64,000 nt of DNA. It comes from Pseudomonas sp. FP2196. Its GTDB lineage: Bacteria > Pseudomonadota > Gammaproteobacteria > Pseudomonadales > Pseudomonadaceae. Positions 1-7,801 of the stretch are shown here, in pieces. Each line of letters starts with the position of its first letter. Position 1 is the first letter of the stretch. Where the stretch lies: assembly GCF_030687715.1 (NCBI RefSeq), contig NZ_CP117445.1, positions 3,585,501-3,649,500 of the forward strand. The letters run 5' to 3'. Under the pieces are notes generated by a model. That model was not told the origin of the DNA, did no database searches, and saw nothing but the letters and a program-made list of their open reading frames with translations. Both the position numbers and the translations under genes were made by a program.

Positions 1-1
1 G

Positions 2-55
2 GGGCTGACTGGGTATGACCTGGAAGTGGTCGAGAGCATCCCGTTCAGCGAATAA
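2..55 (+). CDS. C-terminal end of a truncated upstream gene (possibly GTP cyclohydrolase II)
   Basis: Only the last 17 codons and the TAA stop lie in the window. The tail reads GLTGYDLEVVESIPFSE. A 'Gly-x-x-Leu-Glu-Val-Val-Glu' ending resembles the C-terminus of RibA-type GTP cyclohydrolase II, but the fragment is too short to decide. It is followed directly by a REP pair. Confidence 0.4.
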   Translation, partial: GLTGYDLEVVESIPFSE

Positions 56-80
56 TCCGCGCCAACCACAAATCCAAATG

Positions 81-168
81 CAGGAGTGAGCCTGCTCGCG
101 ATAGCGGTGTGTCAGTCAGCAATTCTTTACCTGACACACCGCTATCGCGAGCAGGCTCACTCCTACAG
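81..168. repeat. REP pair, family 1 (inverted)
   Basis: Two near-perfect inverted copies of a unit with core GAGCCTGCTCGCGATAGCGG flank a short loop. The same unit recurs near 4.4, 37.3, 52.0 and 54.7 kb. Such paired REPs (REPINs) are usual in the P. fluorescens group. It lies between the truncated first gene and the ABC operon promoter. Confidence 0.9.
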
Positions 169-242
169 GGGGTTTGCATTTCAGATCGAGATTTCCAAGC
201 CCACAAAAACACATTCGCCAGATAACCGGTAAGGCAAAGTGC

Positions 243-279
243 TTGCACAAAGTTTGGAATACCATAATATGATATTCCA
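243..279 (+). promoter_or_regulatory. promoter with overlapping palindromic operator for the polyamine-type ABC operon
   Basis: A sigma70-like promoter can be read as TTGCAC (243-248), a 16-base spacer and TAATAT (265-270). A palindrome covers the -10 box: TGGAATACCAT (255-265), AAT, ATGATATTCCA (269-279), eleven bases per arm with one mismatch. An operator in this position suggests repression of the ABC genes. No regulator gene adjoins the operon inside the window. Confidence 0.65.
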
Positions 280-374
280 TAGACCGGACACTCCAACGAA
301 CGTCCATCTACTGCTCCCGACAGGCGGGCAACAACGCAAGGCCCGCTCAAAAACACAACAATGAGGGCGTGAAA

Positions 375-1400
375 ATGGTGTTGAACAAAGCTGCAACCGC
401 GATCTTTTTTGCGGGACTGCTCAGCGTGACCGGCCAGGCTGCAATGGCCGCCGAAAGCGTGAATTTCGTCAGCTGGGGCGGAAGCACCCAGGATGCGCAG
501 AAACAGGCCTGGGCTGATCCGTTCAGCAAGGCCAGCGGCATCACTGTCGTGCAGGACGGGCCCACCGACTACGGCAAACTCAAGGCAATGGTCGAAAGCG
601 GCAACGTGCAATGGGACGTGGTCGATGTCGAAGCCGATTTCGCCCTGCGCGCTGCCGCTGAAGGCCTGCTCGAACCCCTCGATTTCAAAGTCATCCAGCG
701 CGACAGGATCGACCCACGCTTTATCAGCGATCACGGCGTCGGCTCGTTCTTCTTCTCCTTCGTCCTCGGCTACAACGAGGGCAAACTCGGCGCCAACAAG
801 CCGCAGGACTGGAGCGCCCTGTTCGACACCAAGACCTACCCCGGCAAACGCGCCCTGTACAAATGGCCAAGCCCAGGCGTGCTCGAACTGGCGCTGCTGG
901 CCGATGGCGTCCCCGCCGACAAGCTCTACCCGCTGGATCTGGATCGCGCCTTCAAGAAACTCGACACCATCAAGAAAGACATCGTCTGGTGGGGCGGCGG
1001 CGCGCAGTCGCAGCAACTGCTGGCGTCCGGTGAGGCGAGCATGGGTCAGTTCTGGAACGGTCGCATTCACGCCCTGCAAGAAGATGGCGCGCCGGTGGGC
1101 GTGAGCTGGAAACAGAACCTGGTCATGGCCGACATTCTGGTGATTCCAAAGGGCTCGAAAAACAAGGACGCGGCGATGAAGTTCCTGGCCAACGCCAGCA
1201 GTGCCAAAGGCCAGGCCGACTTCTCCAACCTGACCGCCTACGCCCCGGTCAACCTCGACAGTGTGGAGCGTCTGGATTCGACGCTGGCCCCCAACCTGCC
1301 GACTGCCTACGCTAAGGATCAGATCACTCTTGATTTCGCGTACTGGGCCAAGAACGGTCCGGCCATCGCGACACGGTGGAACGAATGGCTGGTCAAATGA
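375..1400 (+). CDS. ABC transporter periplasmic substrate-binding protein, PotD/PotF-like
   Basis: Periplasmic solute receptor of family 1, about 341 residues. It has a Sec signal peptide (hydrophobic run, cleavage after ...AAMAA) and a mature start ESVNFVSWGG typical of spermidine/putrescine-binding homologues. I prefer ATG 375 over GTG 369 because a GAGGG sits seven bases before 375 but only one base before 369. It is the first gene of a four-gene operon and overlaps the permease by four bases. The ligand is probably a polyamine or similar small cation; the sequence does not settle which. Confidence 0.85.
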   Translation: MVLNKAATAIFFAGLLSVTGQAAMAAESVNFVSWGGSTQDAQKQAWADPFSKASGITVVQDGPTDYGKLKAMVESGNVQWDVVDVEADFALRAAAEGLLEPLDFKVIQRDRIDPRFISDHGVGSFFFSFVLGYNEGKLGANKPQDWSALFDTKTYPGKRALYKWPSPGVLELALLADGVPADKLYPLDLDRAFKKLDTIKKDIVWWGGGAQSQQLLASGEASMGQFWNGRIHALQEDGAPVGVSWKQNLVMADILVIPKGSKNKDAAMKFLANASSAKGQADFSNLTAYAPVNLDSVERLDSTLAPNLPTAYAKDQITLDFAYWAKNGPAIATRWNEWLVK

Positions 1401-2344
1401 AAATGGCGGCCACCGCGTCCCGTCCCTCCACTGCCACCGGGAGCGCCGCAAGCGCTGCCGGCCCGGCCGAAGGCAAACAGGCGGTTGCGATGCAGCAAGC
1501 CCCGTCCCTCAAACAACGCTGGCGCGGCGCCGGCAACCTCGTCCCGGCGCTGCTGTTCCTCGGCCTGTTCTTTCTGGCGCCGTTGATTGGTTTGCTGTTG
1601 CGCGGCGTGCTGGAACCTGTGCCCGGCCTTGGCAACTATGAACAACTGTTCGCCAACTCGGCCTATGCCCGCGTGCTGCTCAACACCTTTTCGGTGGCCG
1701 GGCTGGTGACGATTTTCAGCCTGTTGCTGGGCTTTCCGCTGGCCTGGGCGATCACTCTGGTGCCGCGCGGCTGGGGTCGCTGGATTCTCAACATCGTGCT
1801 GTTGTCGATGTGGACCAGCCTTCTCGCCCGTACCTATTCGTGGCTGGTGTTGCTGCAAGCCTCGGGCGTGATCAACAAGGCTTTGATGGCGATGGGCATC
1901 ATCGATCAGCCGCTGGAAATGGTGCATAACCTGACCGGCGTGGTGATCGGCATGAGCTACATCATGATCCCGTTCATCGTGCTGCCGTTGCAGGCGACCA
2001 TGCAAGCCATCGACCCGATGATCCTGCAGGCCGGCTCGATCTGCGGCGCGAGTCCATGGACCAACTTCTTCCGGGTGTTCCTGCCGTTGTGCCGGCCGGG
2101 TCTGGCGTCCGGTGGCTTGATGGTGTTCGTGATGTCACTCGGTTACTACGTCACCCCGGCACTGCTCGGCGGGGCGCAGAACATGATGCTGCCGGAGTTC
2201 ATCATTCAGCAGGTGCAATCGTTCCTCAATTGGGGCCTGGCCAGTGCCGGCGCCGCGTTGCTGATCGCGATCACTTTGGTGCTGTTCTACTTCTACCTGA
2301 AGCTTCAGCCGGAATCCCCGGTTGGCGCCAGTAACGCGAGGTAA
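1397..2344 (+). CDS. ABC transporter permease, PotB-like
   Basis: Inner-membrane permease of about 315 residues with roughly six hydrophobic segments. The EAA-type loop that contacts the ATPase is visible (GASPWTNFFRVFLPLCRPG). The first 40 residues are a Ala/Ser/Gly-rich cytoplasmic stretch, longer than usual. ATG 1397 forms an ATGA overlap with the stop of the binding-protein gene, so it is preferred over an in-frame start upstream. It pairs with the next gene to form the translocation channel. Confidence 0.88.
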   Translation: MKMAATASRPSTATGSAASAAGPAEGKQAVAMQQAPSLKQRWRGAGNLVPALLFLGLFFLAPLIGLLLRGVLEPVPGLGNYEQLFANSAYARVLLNTFSVAGLVTIFSLLLGFPLAWAITLVPRGWGRWILNIVLLSMWTSLLARTYSWLVLLQASGVINKALMAMGIIDQPLEMVHNLTGVVIGMSYIMIPFIVLPLQATMQAIDPMILQAGSICGASPWTNFFRVFLPLCRPGLASGGLMVFVMSLGYYVTPALLGGAQNMMLPEFIIQQVQSFLNWGLASAGAALLIAITLVLFYFYLKLQPESPVGASNAR

Positions 2345-2350
2345 GCCGAC

Positions 2351-3160
2351 ATGCTCCTGACTCCCAATGCCATGAGCCGGCGGATGCGCTTCGGCTTGTA
2401 TGCAACCACCGGGTTGATCGGTTTGTTCCTGCTGTTGCCGATCGTGTTTATCGTTTTGCTGTCGTTCGGTTCGTCCCAGTGGCTGGTGTTCCCGCCGCCA
2501 GGCTGGACGCTGAAATGGTACGGCCAGTTCTTCTCCAACCCCGACTGGATGAATGCCGCAGCGGCCAGCCTGAAGGTCGCCGTGTTGACCACGATCTGCG
2601 CCGTGGCCCTCGGTTTACCAACTGCATTTGCGCTGGTGCGCGGGCGCTTTCCCGGCCGAGAAATGCTCTACGGCCTGTTCACCCTGCCGATGATCGTGCC
2701 GCTGGTGATCATCGCCGTGGCGGTGTACGCACTGTTTCTCAAGCTCGGCTACACCGGAACGATGTTCGCCTTCGTCGTCAGCCATGTGATCGTCGCGCTG
2801 CCGTTCACCATCATCTCGATCATCAACTCGCTGAAGCTGTTCGATCAGTCGATTGAAGACGCGGCGGTGATCTGCGGTGCCTCGCGCTTGCAAGCGGTGT
2901 TCAAGGTGACATTCCCGGCGATTCGTCCGGGCATGGTAGCCGGCGCCCTCTTCGCCTTCCTCGTTTCGTGGGACGAAGTGGTGCTCAGCGTGATGATGGC
3001 CAGCCCGACTCTGCAAACCCTTCCCGTGAAAATGTGGACCACCCTGCGCCAGGACCTGACTCCGGTGATCGCCGTCGCTTCGACGCTGCTGATCGGCCTG
3101 TCCGTCTTGGTCATGGTGATCGCCGCCGCCCTGCGTCGGCGCAACGAAATCAGCGCCTGA
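2351..3160 (+). CDS. ABC transporter permease, PotC-like
   Basis: Second channel subunit, 269 residues, with about six membrane segments. The EAA loop appears as CGASRLQAVFKVTFPAIRPG, followed by the usual SWDEVVLS segment of the PotC group. The gene starts six bases after the PotB-like gene, so the two are co-transcribed and probably coupled. Length and motifs are normal for polyamine-type importers. Confidence 0.88.
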   Translation: MLLTPNAMSRRMRFGLYATTGLIGLFLLLPIVFIVLLSFGSSQWLVFPPPGWTLKWYGQFFSNPDWMNAAAASLKVAVLTTICAVALGLPTAFALVRGRFPGREMLYGLFTLPMIVPLVIIAVAVYALFLKLGYTGTMFAFVVSHVIVALPFTIISIINSLKLFDQSIEDAAVICGASRLQAVFKVTFPAIRPGMVAGALFAFLVSWDEVVLSVMMASPTLQTLPVKMWTTLRQDLTPVIAVASTLLIGLSVLVMVIAAALRRRNEISA

Positions 3161-3177
3161 GCGCCCAGGAGTACGAC

Positions 3178-4332
3178 ATGAGTGCCGTGATCAAAGACGC
3201 ATCCCAGCAGAACGACAAACCCCTGGTCAGCCTGCGCAATCTGAACAAGCACTACGGCGACTTCGCCGCCGTGGACAACATCTCGCTGGACATCAAGGAC
3301 GGCGAGTTCCTGACCTTCCTCGGCTCCAGCGGCTCGGGTAAAAGCACCACGCTGTCGATGCTTGCCGGCTTCGAAACGCCGAGCAGCGGCGAGATCCTCG
3401 TCAACGGTCAGTCGCTGGTCAATGTACCGCCGCACAAGCGCGACATCGGCATGGTGTTCCAGCGCTATTCGCTGTTCCCGCATCTGTCTGTGCGCGACAA
3501 CATCGCTTTCCCGTTGGCGATCCGCAAACTGGCTGCTGCCGAACGTGACAAGCGTGTCGATGCGATGCTGAAACTGGTGCAACTTGAACAATTCGCCCAT
3601 CGCCGCCCTTCGCAACTGTCCGGTGGCCAACAGCAACGGGTCGCCATCGCCAGGGCGCTGGTCTACGAACCACGCATTCTGCTGATGGACGAACCGCTGG
3701 GTGCGCTGGATAAAAAGCTGCGCGAGGATTTGCAGGATGAACTGCGCCAACTGCATCGGCGCCTGGGCATCACCATCGTCTATGTGACCCACGATCAGGA
3801 AGAGGCGATGCGCTTGTCGCAGCGCATCGCGATTTTCAGTCAAGGCAAGATTGTCGGTTTGGGCAGCGGTTATGACCTTTATCAGAATCCGCCGAATGCG
3901 TTTGTCGCGTCGTTTCTGGGCAACTCGAATTTCCTCAAACTCAAGGCGCAGGGCAATGCGGCCGCGAGTTTTGAAGGGCAGTCGTTGTCGATTCGACTGA
4001 CGGCTGGATTGCATACTGATCAGGATGTGTTGCTGATGGTGCGGCCGGAGAAGGCTCTGGCGCTGAGCGTGCAGCAGGCGAGCGATGAACCGTTGGCGGC
4101 GGGATGGAATGAAGTTTCAGCGAAGGTGGTGGAAGTGCTGTTCCTGGGCGAGAGCCAGACTTGCAGCGTGGTTACTTCGGGTGGCACATCGATGACGGTG
4201 AAGGCGTTGTCGGCGGCGGGCATGCCACTCAAGGCCGGCGATGCGGTGCGGGTGCGCTGGGCGACTGCCGATGCGTGCGTGTACACCGAATGGACCGAAA
4301 GCGACCTCAACAAGGCTGCCGGTTCCCACTGA
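3178..4332 (+). CDS. ABC transporter ATP-binding protein, PotA-like
   Basis: ATPase of 384 residues that powers the importer from the cytoplasmic face. It shows Walker A (GSSGSGKST), Q-loop region (GMVFQRYSLFPH), signature LSGGQQQ, Walker B (ILLMDEP) and the switch His (VTHDQEE), followed by a C-terminal TOBE-like domain from about residue 280, as in PotA. AGGAG lies before ATG 3178; in-frame sequence farther upstream is a shadow of the PotC-like gene. It is the last gene of the operon; a REP pair follows. Confidence 0.9.
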   Translation: MSAVIKDASQQNDKPLVSLRNLNKHYGDFAAVDNISLDIKDGEFLTFLGSSGSGKSTTLSMLAGFETPSSGEILVNGQSLVNVPPHKRDIGMVFQRYSLFPHLSVRDNIAFPLAIRKLAAAERDKRVDAMLKLVQLEQFAHRRPSQLSGGQQQRVAIARALVYEPRILLMDEPLGALDKKLREDLQDELRQLHRRLGITIVYVTHDQEEAMRLSQRIAIFSQGKIVGLGSGYDLYQNPPNAFVASFLGNSNFLKLKAQGNAAASFEGQSLSIRLTAGLHTDQDVLLMVRPEKALALSVQQASDEPLAAGWNEVSAKVVEVLFLGESQTCSVVTSGGTSMTVKALSAAGMPLKAGDAVRVRWATADACVYTEWTESDLNKAAGSH

Positions 4333-4355
4333 GCTTTCCTTGCAACACACAACCC

Positions 4356-4447
4356 CTGTAGGAGTGAGCCTGCTCGCTATGACGGTGTGTCAGACGACAA
4401 CGATGTTGACTGATAAACCGCTATCGCGAGCAGGCTCACTCCTACAG
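4356..4447. repeat. REP pair, family 1 (inverted)
   Basis: Inverted pair with the same GAGCCTGCTCGC core as at 81-168. It lies between the convergent ABC operon and map and could act as a 3' stabilising or termination structure for both. Confidence 0.9.
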
Positions 4448-4503
4448 TTGAACTGCGTGTACCCCTCGGGTCATCACAGCGTCGGGCTGCGGTGGCCCTT
4501 TTT

Positions 4504-5295
4504 TCAGACGATGGGCGCAAACCCTTCAATCTGATCCGGCCAAGCCGTCAGCACCTCAAACCCGCTCTCCGTCACCGCCACCATGTGTTCCCACTGTGCC
4601 GACAACGATCCATCCTTGGTCAGCACGGTCCAGCCGTCCGGCATGTTTTTCACATGGCGCTTGCCGGCATTGAGCATCGGCTCGATGGTGAAGATCATCC
4701 CGGCCTTGAGCTTCATCCCCTGATTCGGGAAACCGTAATGCAGGATCTGCGGATCATCGTGATAAACCTTGCCAATGCCGTGGCCGCAATACTCACGCAC
4801 CACGCTGAAACCTTCACTCTCCGCCAGGCTCTGAATCGCGTGGCCGATATCGCCCAAAGTCGCGCCCGGTTTTACGACGCGAATTCCCGCGCACATGGCG
4901 TCGTACGTCGTTTTGATCAGATGCTGCGCCTCTGGCGTGGCCTCGCCGACCACATACATGCGACTGGTATCGCCAAACCAGCCATCCTTGATCACGGCGA
5001 TGTCGAGGTTGACGATATCGCCGTCCTTCAACGGCGTACCCGAGGGAATGCCGTGACACACGACGTCGTTGACCGAGGCGCAGACGGTTTTCGGGAAGCC
5101 GTGATAACCGACGTTAGCCGGCACCGCTTTCTGCACATTGACGATGTAGTCGTTGCACAGCCGATCCAGCTCATCGGTGGTCACGCCCGCCTTGACGTGC
5201 GGAACCAGCATGGCCAGCACTTCAGCCGCGAGCTTGCCGGCGGCGCGCGATTGAGCGATCTCGGCCGGGGTGTTGATCTTGATCTGGTTTCTCAT
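4504..5295 (-). CDS. map: type I methionine aminopeptidase
   Basis: Removes the initiator methionine from nascent proteins in the cytosol. The 263-residue protein has the conserved dinuclear-metal ligands: the two aspartates in DIVNLDIAVIKDGWFGDTSRMY, His in GHGIGKVYH, Glu in FTIEPML and Glu in QWEHMVAV. The start at 5295 overlaps the stop of the ParD-like gene (ATGA), so the longer in-frame extension is rejected. The enzyme is usually rpsB-linked; here it lies away from rpsB beside a ParD-like gene, so it may be a second copy. Confidence 0.93.
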   Translation of the reverse strand: MRNQIKINTPAEIAQSRAAGKLAAEVLAMLVPHVKAGVTTDELDRLCNDYIVNVQKAVPANVGYHGFPKTVCASVNDVVCHGIPSGTPLKDGDIVNLDIAVIKDGWFGDTSRMYVVGEATPEAQHLIKTTYDAMCAGIRVVKPGATLGDIGHAIQSLAESEGFSVVREYCGHGIGKVYHDDPQILHYGFPNQGMKLKAGMIFTIEPMLNAGKRHVKNMPDGWTVLTKDGSLSAQWEHMVAVTESGFEVLTAWPDQIEGFAPIV

Positions 5296-5519
5296 GCGCT
5301 GACGGCTTCCTGAGTCAGTTGTTGCAAATCCAGCCCACCGTTCTGCTCGGCGCGGATCAGCAAGCGGCAAATGGCACTGTGGTCAAGGTTGGGGTGCAGC
5401 TCGGCGAGCATGCCGATGCGCATCCAGTGCTCGGCCTGCGCGTTGATCGAGCGGCTGAGTGCGTTGCTGGAGATGCGCAGATTTTCGTGCATGTCTTCTG
5501 AAATCTTGACGATGCCCAT
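5292..5519 (-). CDS. ParD-like antitoxin-family protein
   Basis: A 75-residue protein beginning MGIVKISEDMHENLR, with the conserved SRSINAQAEHWMRIGMLAELHPN region of the ParD-like family, a ribbon-helix-helix-related antitoxin-like group. A clear AGGAAG precedes the ATG. Its stop overlaps the map start by four bases, so the two are translationally coupled. No ParE-like toxin is recognisable next to it. The role of solitary ParD-like proteins next to map is not known to me. Confidence 0.75.
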   Translation of the reverse strand: MGIVKISEDMHENLRISSNALSRSINAQAEHWMRIGMLAELHPNLDHSAICRLLIRAEQNGGLDLQQLTQEAVSA

Positions 5520-5661
5520 TATGACTTCCTATACGATGCATATATGCTTTATATATTAATCGTATATTACGGAAAAAGGCAAACCGCTCGCCACTACCGG
5601 CGCTCGTCAGCCGCTCGCGATCTTCGTCCACCAGTAAAAAGTGGATCGCCTTCTTGGCCAT
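5383..5661 (-). CDS. small ORF of doubtful status with a strong ribosome site
   Basis: The start (MAKKAIHFLLVDEDRERL...) has an excellent GGAGG five bases before ATG, so initiation looks real. The first 35-45 residues lie in unique, AT-rich DNA. The rest (Arg/His-rich) runs through the ParD-like gene in another frame and looks like a shadow. The gene may be a fossil that lost its stop, a leader ORF, or a real overlapping protein. I recognise no family. Confidence 0.4.
   Translation of the reverse strand: MAKKAIHFLLVDEDRERLTSAGSGERFAFFRNIRLIYKAYMHRIGSHNGHRQDFRRHARKSAHLQQRTQPLDQRAGRALDAHRHARRAAPQP
5531..5565 (-). promoter_or_regulatory. inverted repeat upstream of the ParD-like gene
   Basis: ATACGAT (5531-5537) and ATCGTAT (5559-5565) form a perfect inverted repeat. 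The 21-base spacer is very AT-rich and contains a further palindrome, GCATATATGC. It lies 12 bases upstream of the ParD-like start codon, where an autoregulatory operator would be expected. Confidence 0.55.
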
Positions 5662-5692
5662 GTTGCCTCCGGATCAAATAATTCAAGTCGTT

Positions 5693-6301
5693 TTACTTAC
5701 TGGTCGAAGCCATAAGCACGCCAAAGCAGAAAAAGGTGATACCCGACAGTTTGCCGACAATTCTGGCGCCCTTGTTCGTCGACAGCCAGCCCCGCGCGCC
5801 GTTGGCCATCAGCGCGTAGCCACTGTGCACAAGCACGACGAGCAGGCTGTAGGAGGACACCAGCAAGAAAAACTGGCTGTAGTAATTACCTTCCGGCTTG
5901 ATGAACTGAGGGAATACGGCCAGGAAGAAGAAACCGGCCTTGGGATTCAGCAACTGAATCGACAGCGCCTCGACATAACGACGCCACGGACGTGGCGACG
6001 TGAGTTTGAGTTCGGGGATGAAGCTCTGAGTACGCCACATCTTTATTCCCAGGTACAACAAATACAGGGCGCCGATGTATTTGAGGATCGTGAATGCAAC
6101 GGCCGAGGTCGCCAGGATCAATCCGACGCTGCTGGCGGAAATACCCGCCACCATAAAGGCACCTGTCGCAATGCCGAGGATGCCGGGCAGCGAACCGGTC
6201 CAGCCATGCCGCAGCGCATTGGAAAGCGTCAGCACCACCCCGGGACCGGGGCTGAGAACAGTCAGGGTTGCCAGAATCAGAAACAGTCCATAACTAGCCA
6301 T
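5693..6301 (-). CDS. LysE/RhtB-family exporter
   Basis: Inner-membrane amino-acid/metabolite exporter of 202 residues with about six hydrophobic segments. The family motif SPGPGVVLTLSNALRHG is near the N-terminus and LLNPKAGFFFLAVFPQF in the middle. Length is typical. Its start overlaps the end of a degenerate reading frame upstream by eight bases. The substrate cannot be told. It could share a transcript with the small ORF, the ParD-like gene and map, all on the same strand. Confidence 0.9.
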   Translation of the reverse strand: MASYGLFLILATLTVLSPGPGVVLTLSNALRHGWTGSLPGILGIATGAFMVAGISASSVGLILATSAVAFTILKYIGALYLLYLGIKMWRTQSFIPELKLTSPRPWRRYVEALSIQLLNPKAGFFFLAVFPQFIKPEGNYYSQFFLLVSSYSLLVVLVHSGYALMANGARGWLSTNKGARIVGKLSGITFFCFGVLMASTSK

Positions 6302-6554
6302 AAATCACTCCACCAAGCAGGACATTCAGGAGGCCGTGAGTGGCCCATACCATGTATTGGTTCAATAAACCCGTCAGTAACAAACCGGCACCGATGACAT
6401 AGAGGCAAGGCTGAATTTGCTGAAATTCATTCCACAGCCGATCGCTGCTCAGGGCCCGAATACAGGTCGCGCCGTCCAGCGGCATGACGGGCAGCAAGTT
6501 GACCACGCACAGGAAAAGATTGAACGACACACAGGTCTGCAGAAACGTGTTCAT
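6294..6554 (-). pseudogene. C-terminal remnant of a site-2 protease (M50)-like membrane protein
   Basis: The frame encodes NLFLCVVNLLPVMPLDG followed by two more hydrophobic stretches. N-x-LP-x-x-PLDG is the third signature of M50 metalloproteases, but the N-terminal HExxH zinc-binding part is absent. The frame has no good start and abuts an MFS remnant on its upstream side, so it looks like the tail of a gene fused by deletion. About 86 residues remain. Confidence 0.55.
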
Positions 6555-6571
6555 ACGGTCACCGCCGCCAC

Positions 6572-6685
6572 CTAGGCCAGGCGCAACAGCAGATACAGCA
6601 AGGTGTCGGCGGGCAGGCACAGCCCCAATATGGAGGCGGCACGCATCGACGCTCGATCAGTTGCAGGGGTATTTGGGACTGACAT
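6572..6685 (-). pseudogene. N-terminal remnant of an MFS transporter
   Basis: A 37-residue frame begins MSVPNTPATDRASMRAASIL and continues GLCLPADTLLYLLL before an in-frame TAG. 'GLCLP-DTLLYLLLP' is, from memory, the first membrane helix of an MFS subfamily that often lies divergent to a LysR gene, as here. The rest of the transporter is missing and is replaced by the M50-like remnant. It could still be translated as a short peptide. Confidence 0.5.
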
Positions 6686-6770
6686 TTCATCAACGGCCGG
6701 CAAGACAAAGAGCGGCCTTCAGATTGGCGTGAAGCCGTAACGCTGACAAACACTTTAATTGCACCGCAGA

Positions 6771-6789
6771 TGTGACTAAATTAGACACA
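6771..6789 (+). promoter_or_regulatory. palindrome abutting the LysR start codon
   Basis: TGTGACTAA, A, TTAGACACA form a 19-base palindrome with one mismatch whose last base is the A of the ATG. No Shine-Dalgarno sequence is visible before this start. The site fits an autoregulatory operator between the LysR gene and the divergent MFS remnant. Confidence 0.5.
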
Positions 6790-7688
6790 TGATTTCAGAC
6801 CTCCCCCCCTTGAACGCCGTCCGTGCCTTCGCCGCTGCCGCTCGTTACCAGAGTTTCAGCCGTGCAGCCGAAGAACTGCATGTCAGCCACAGCGCCGTCA
6901 GCCGTCATATCAAGCTGCTGGAGGAACATCTGGGGGTATTGCTGTTCGAGCGCCGAACCCGCCAATCCTTGCTCACGCCCGCCGGCCAGACGTTTTATGA
7001 GCACATCAGCGTAGCCCTGACGCAGATCGCCAACGCCGCCACCGCGCTGACCCGTGGCGCTTCATTGCGCAAAGTCATCATCAACGTACGTCCGTCCTTT
7101 GCGGTGCGATGGCTGATCCCGCGCTTACCCAGTTTCATGGCGCTGTATCCGGACATCCAGCCCGAAGTGGTCACCAGCACCCTGCCGCCTGATCAATCGC
7201 GGGAAAAATTCGACGTCGTCATCCGTCGGGGAGATGCCGGATGGTCATCCAATGTTCAACCGCAAATATTGCTGGAAGATGACATGATGCTGGTGGCGGC
7301 GCCGTCACTCCTGCAAACGGTGCCGTTGAACAGTGCGCAGGACGTTGCTCGCCACACCCTTCTGGCTGGCAAGACGCGCGCGATGGACTGGAAGAACTGG
7401 GCCGAGCACGCCGATATCGCGATGTTGCGCCAGCAACCCATCCTGCAATTCGATCACATGCACCTGGTGTTGCAAGCCGCCGTCGATGGCCTCGGCCTAG
7501 CGCTGTGCCCGGCGTCCCTGCTCGGCAAGGACCTGGCGACTGGACGGCTGATCTGCCCGCTGCCTTCCCTGCGTTTGCCACTGACCCGTTATTACTACGG
7601 TGTCGCCCGGGAATCTGCGGCCGAAACCCGGATCTTTATTGACTGGATGCTTTCCCTTGCTCATGAAGACACGGCGGGCGTTTCGTGA
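6789..7688 (+). CDS. LysR-family transcriptional regulator (GcvA-like)
   Basis: DNA-binding regulator of 299 residues. The N-terminal winged helix-turn-helix is clear (PPLNAVRAFAAAARYQSF, then AAEELHVSHSAVSRHIK), followed by a substrate-binding domain from about residue 90. The order and the LPPLNAVRAF opening are typical of the GcvA/AmpR-like group. It lies divergent to an MFS remnant, so its original target may be lost. No ribosome site is seen before the ATG, yet the HTH begins so soon after it that a later start is unlikely. Confidence 0.9.
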   Translation: MISDLPPLNAVRAFAAAARYQSFSRAAEELHVSHSAVSRHIKLLEEHLGVLLFERRTRQSLLTPAGQTFYEHISVALTQIANAATALTRGASLRKVIINVRPSFAVRWLIPRLPSFMALYPDIQPEVVTSTLPPDQSREKFDVVIRRGDAGWSSNVQPQILLEDDMMLVAAPSLLQTVPLNSAQDVARHTLLAGKTRAMDWKNWAEHADIAMLRQQPILQFDHMHLVLQAAVDGLGLALCPASLLGKDLATGRLICPLPSLRLPLTRYYYGVARESAAETRIFIDWMLSLAHEDTAGVS

Positions 7689-7741
7689 TGAACCTGCGCC
7701 CGCGCCTTGCCTCGGGCACCCGGTAACGCCAAATCGCAGGC

Positions 7742-7768
7742 AAAAAAAAAGCTGCCAAAAACGGCAGC
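7742..7768 (-). terminator. Rho-independent terminator (leftward)
   Basis: On the minus strand, GCTGCC and GGCAGC form a stem around the loop GTTTTT, followed by nine T residues. The plus strand lacks a T tract of this quality, so it acts mainly on leftward transcripts. No annotated gene on that strand ends here. Confidence 0.8.
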
Positions 7769-7796
7769 AAAAACTTTTAGAACACGCGATGTATTG
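7742..7796 (-). ncRNA. candidate PhoB-dependent small RNA
   Basis: A Pho-box promoter reading leftward ends in a strong intrinsic terminator only about 55 bases from the predicted start. No ORF with a ribosome site fits between them. The right end given here is the estimated transcription start, six to eight bases past the -10 box. The transcript would be convergent to the LysR gene. Function is unknown; this is a sequence-based prediction. Confidence 0.45.
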
Positions 7797-7801
7797 GGGT
7801 A

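Noticed and set aside
45..1451. A 468-codon minus-strand open frame over the binding-protein gene
   Set aside because: It is the antisense shadow of a GC-rich gene with a signal peptide and clear family match on the plus strand.
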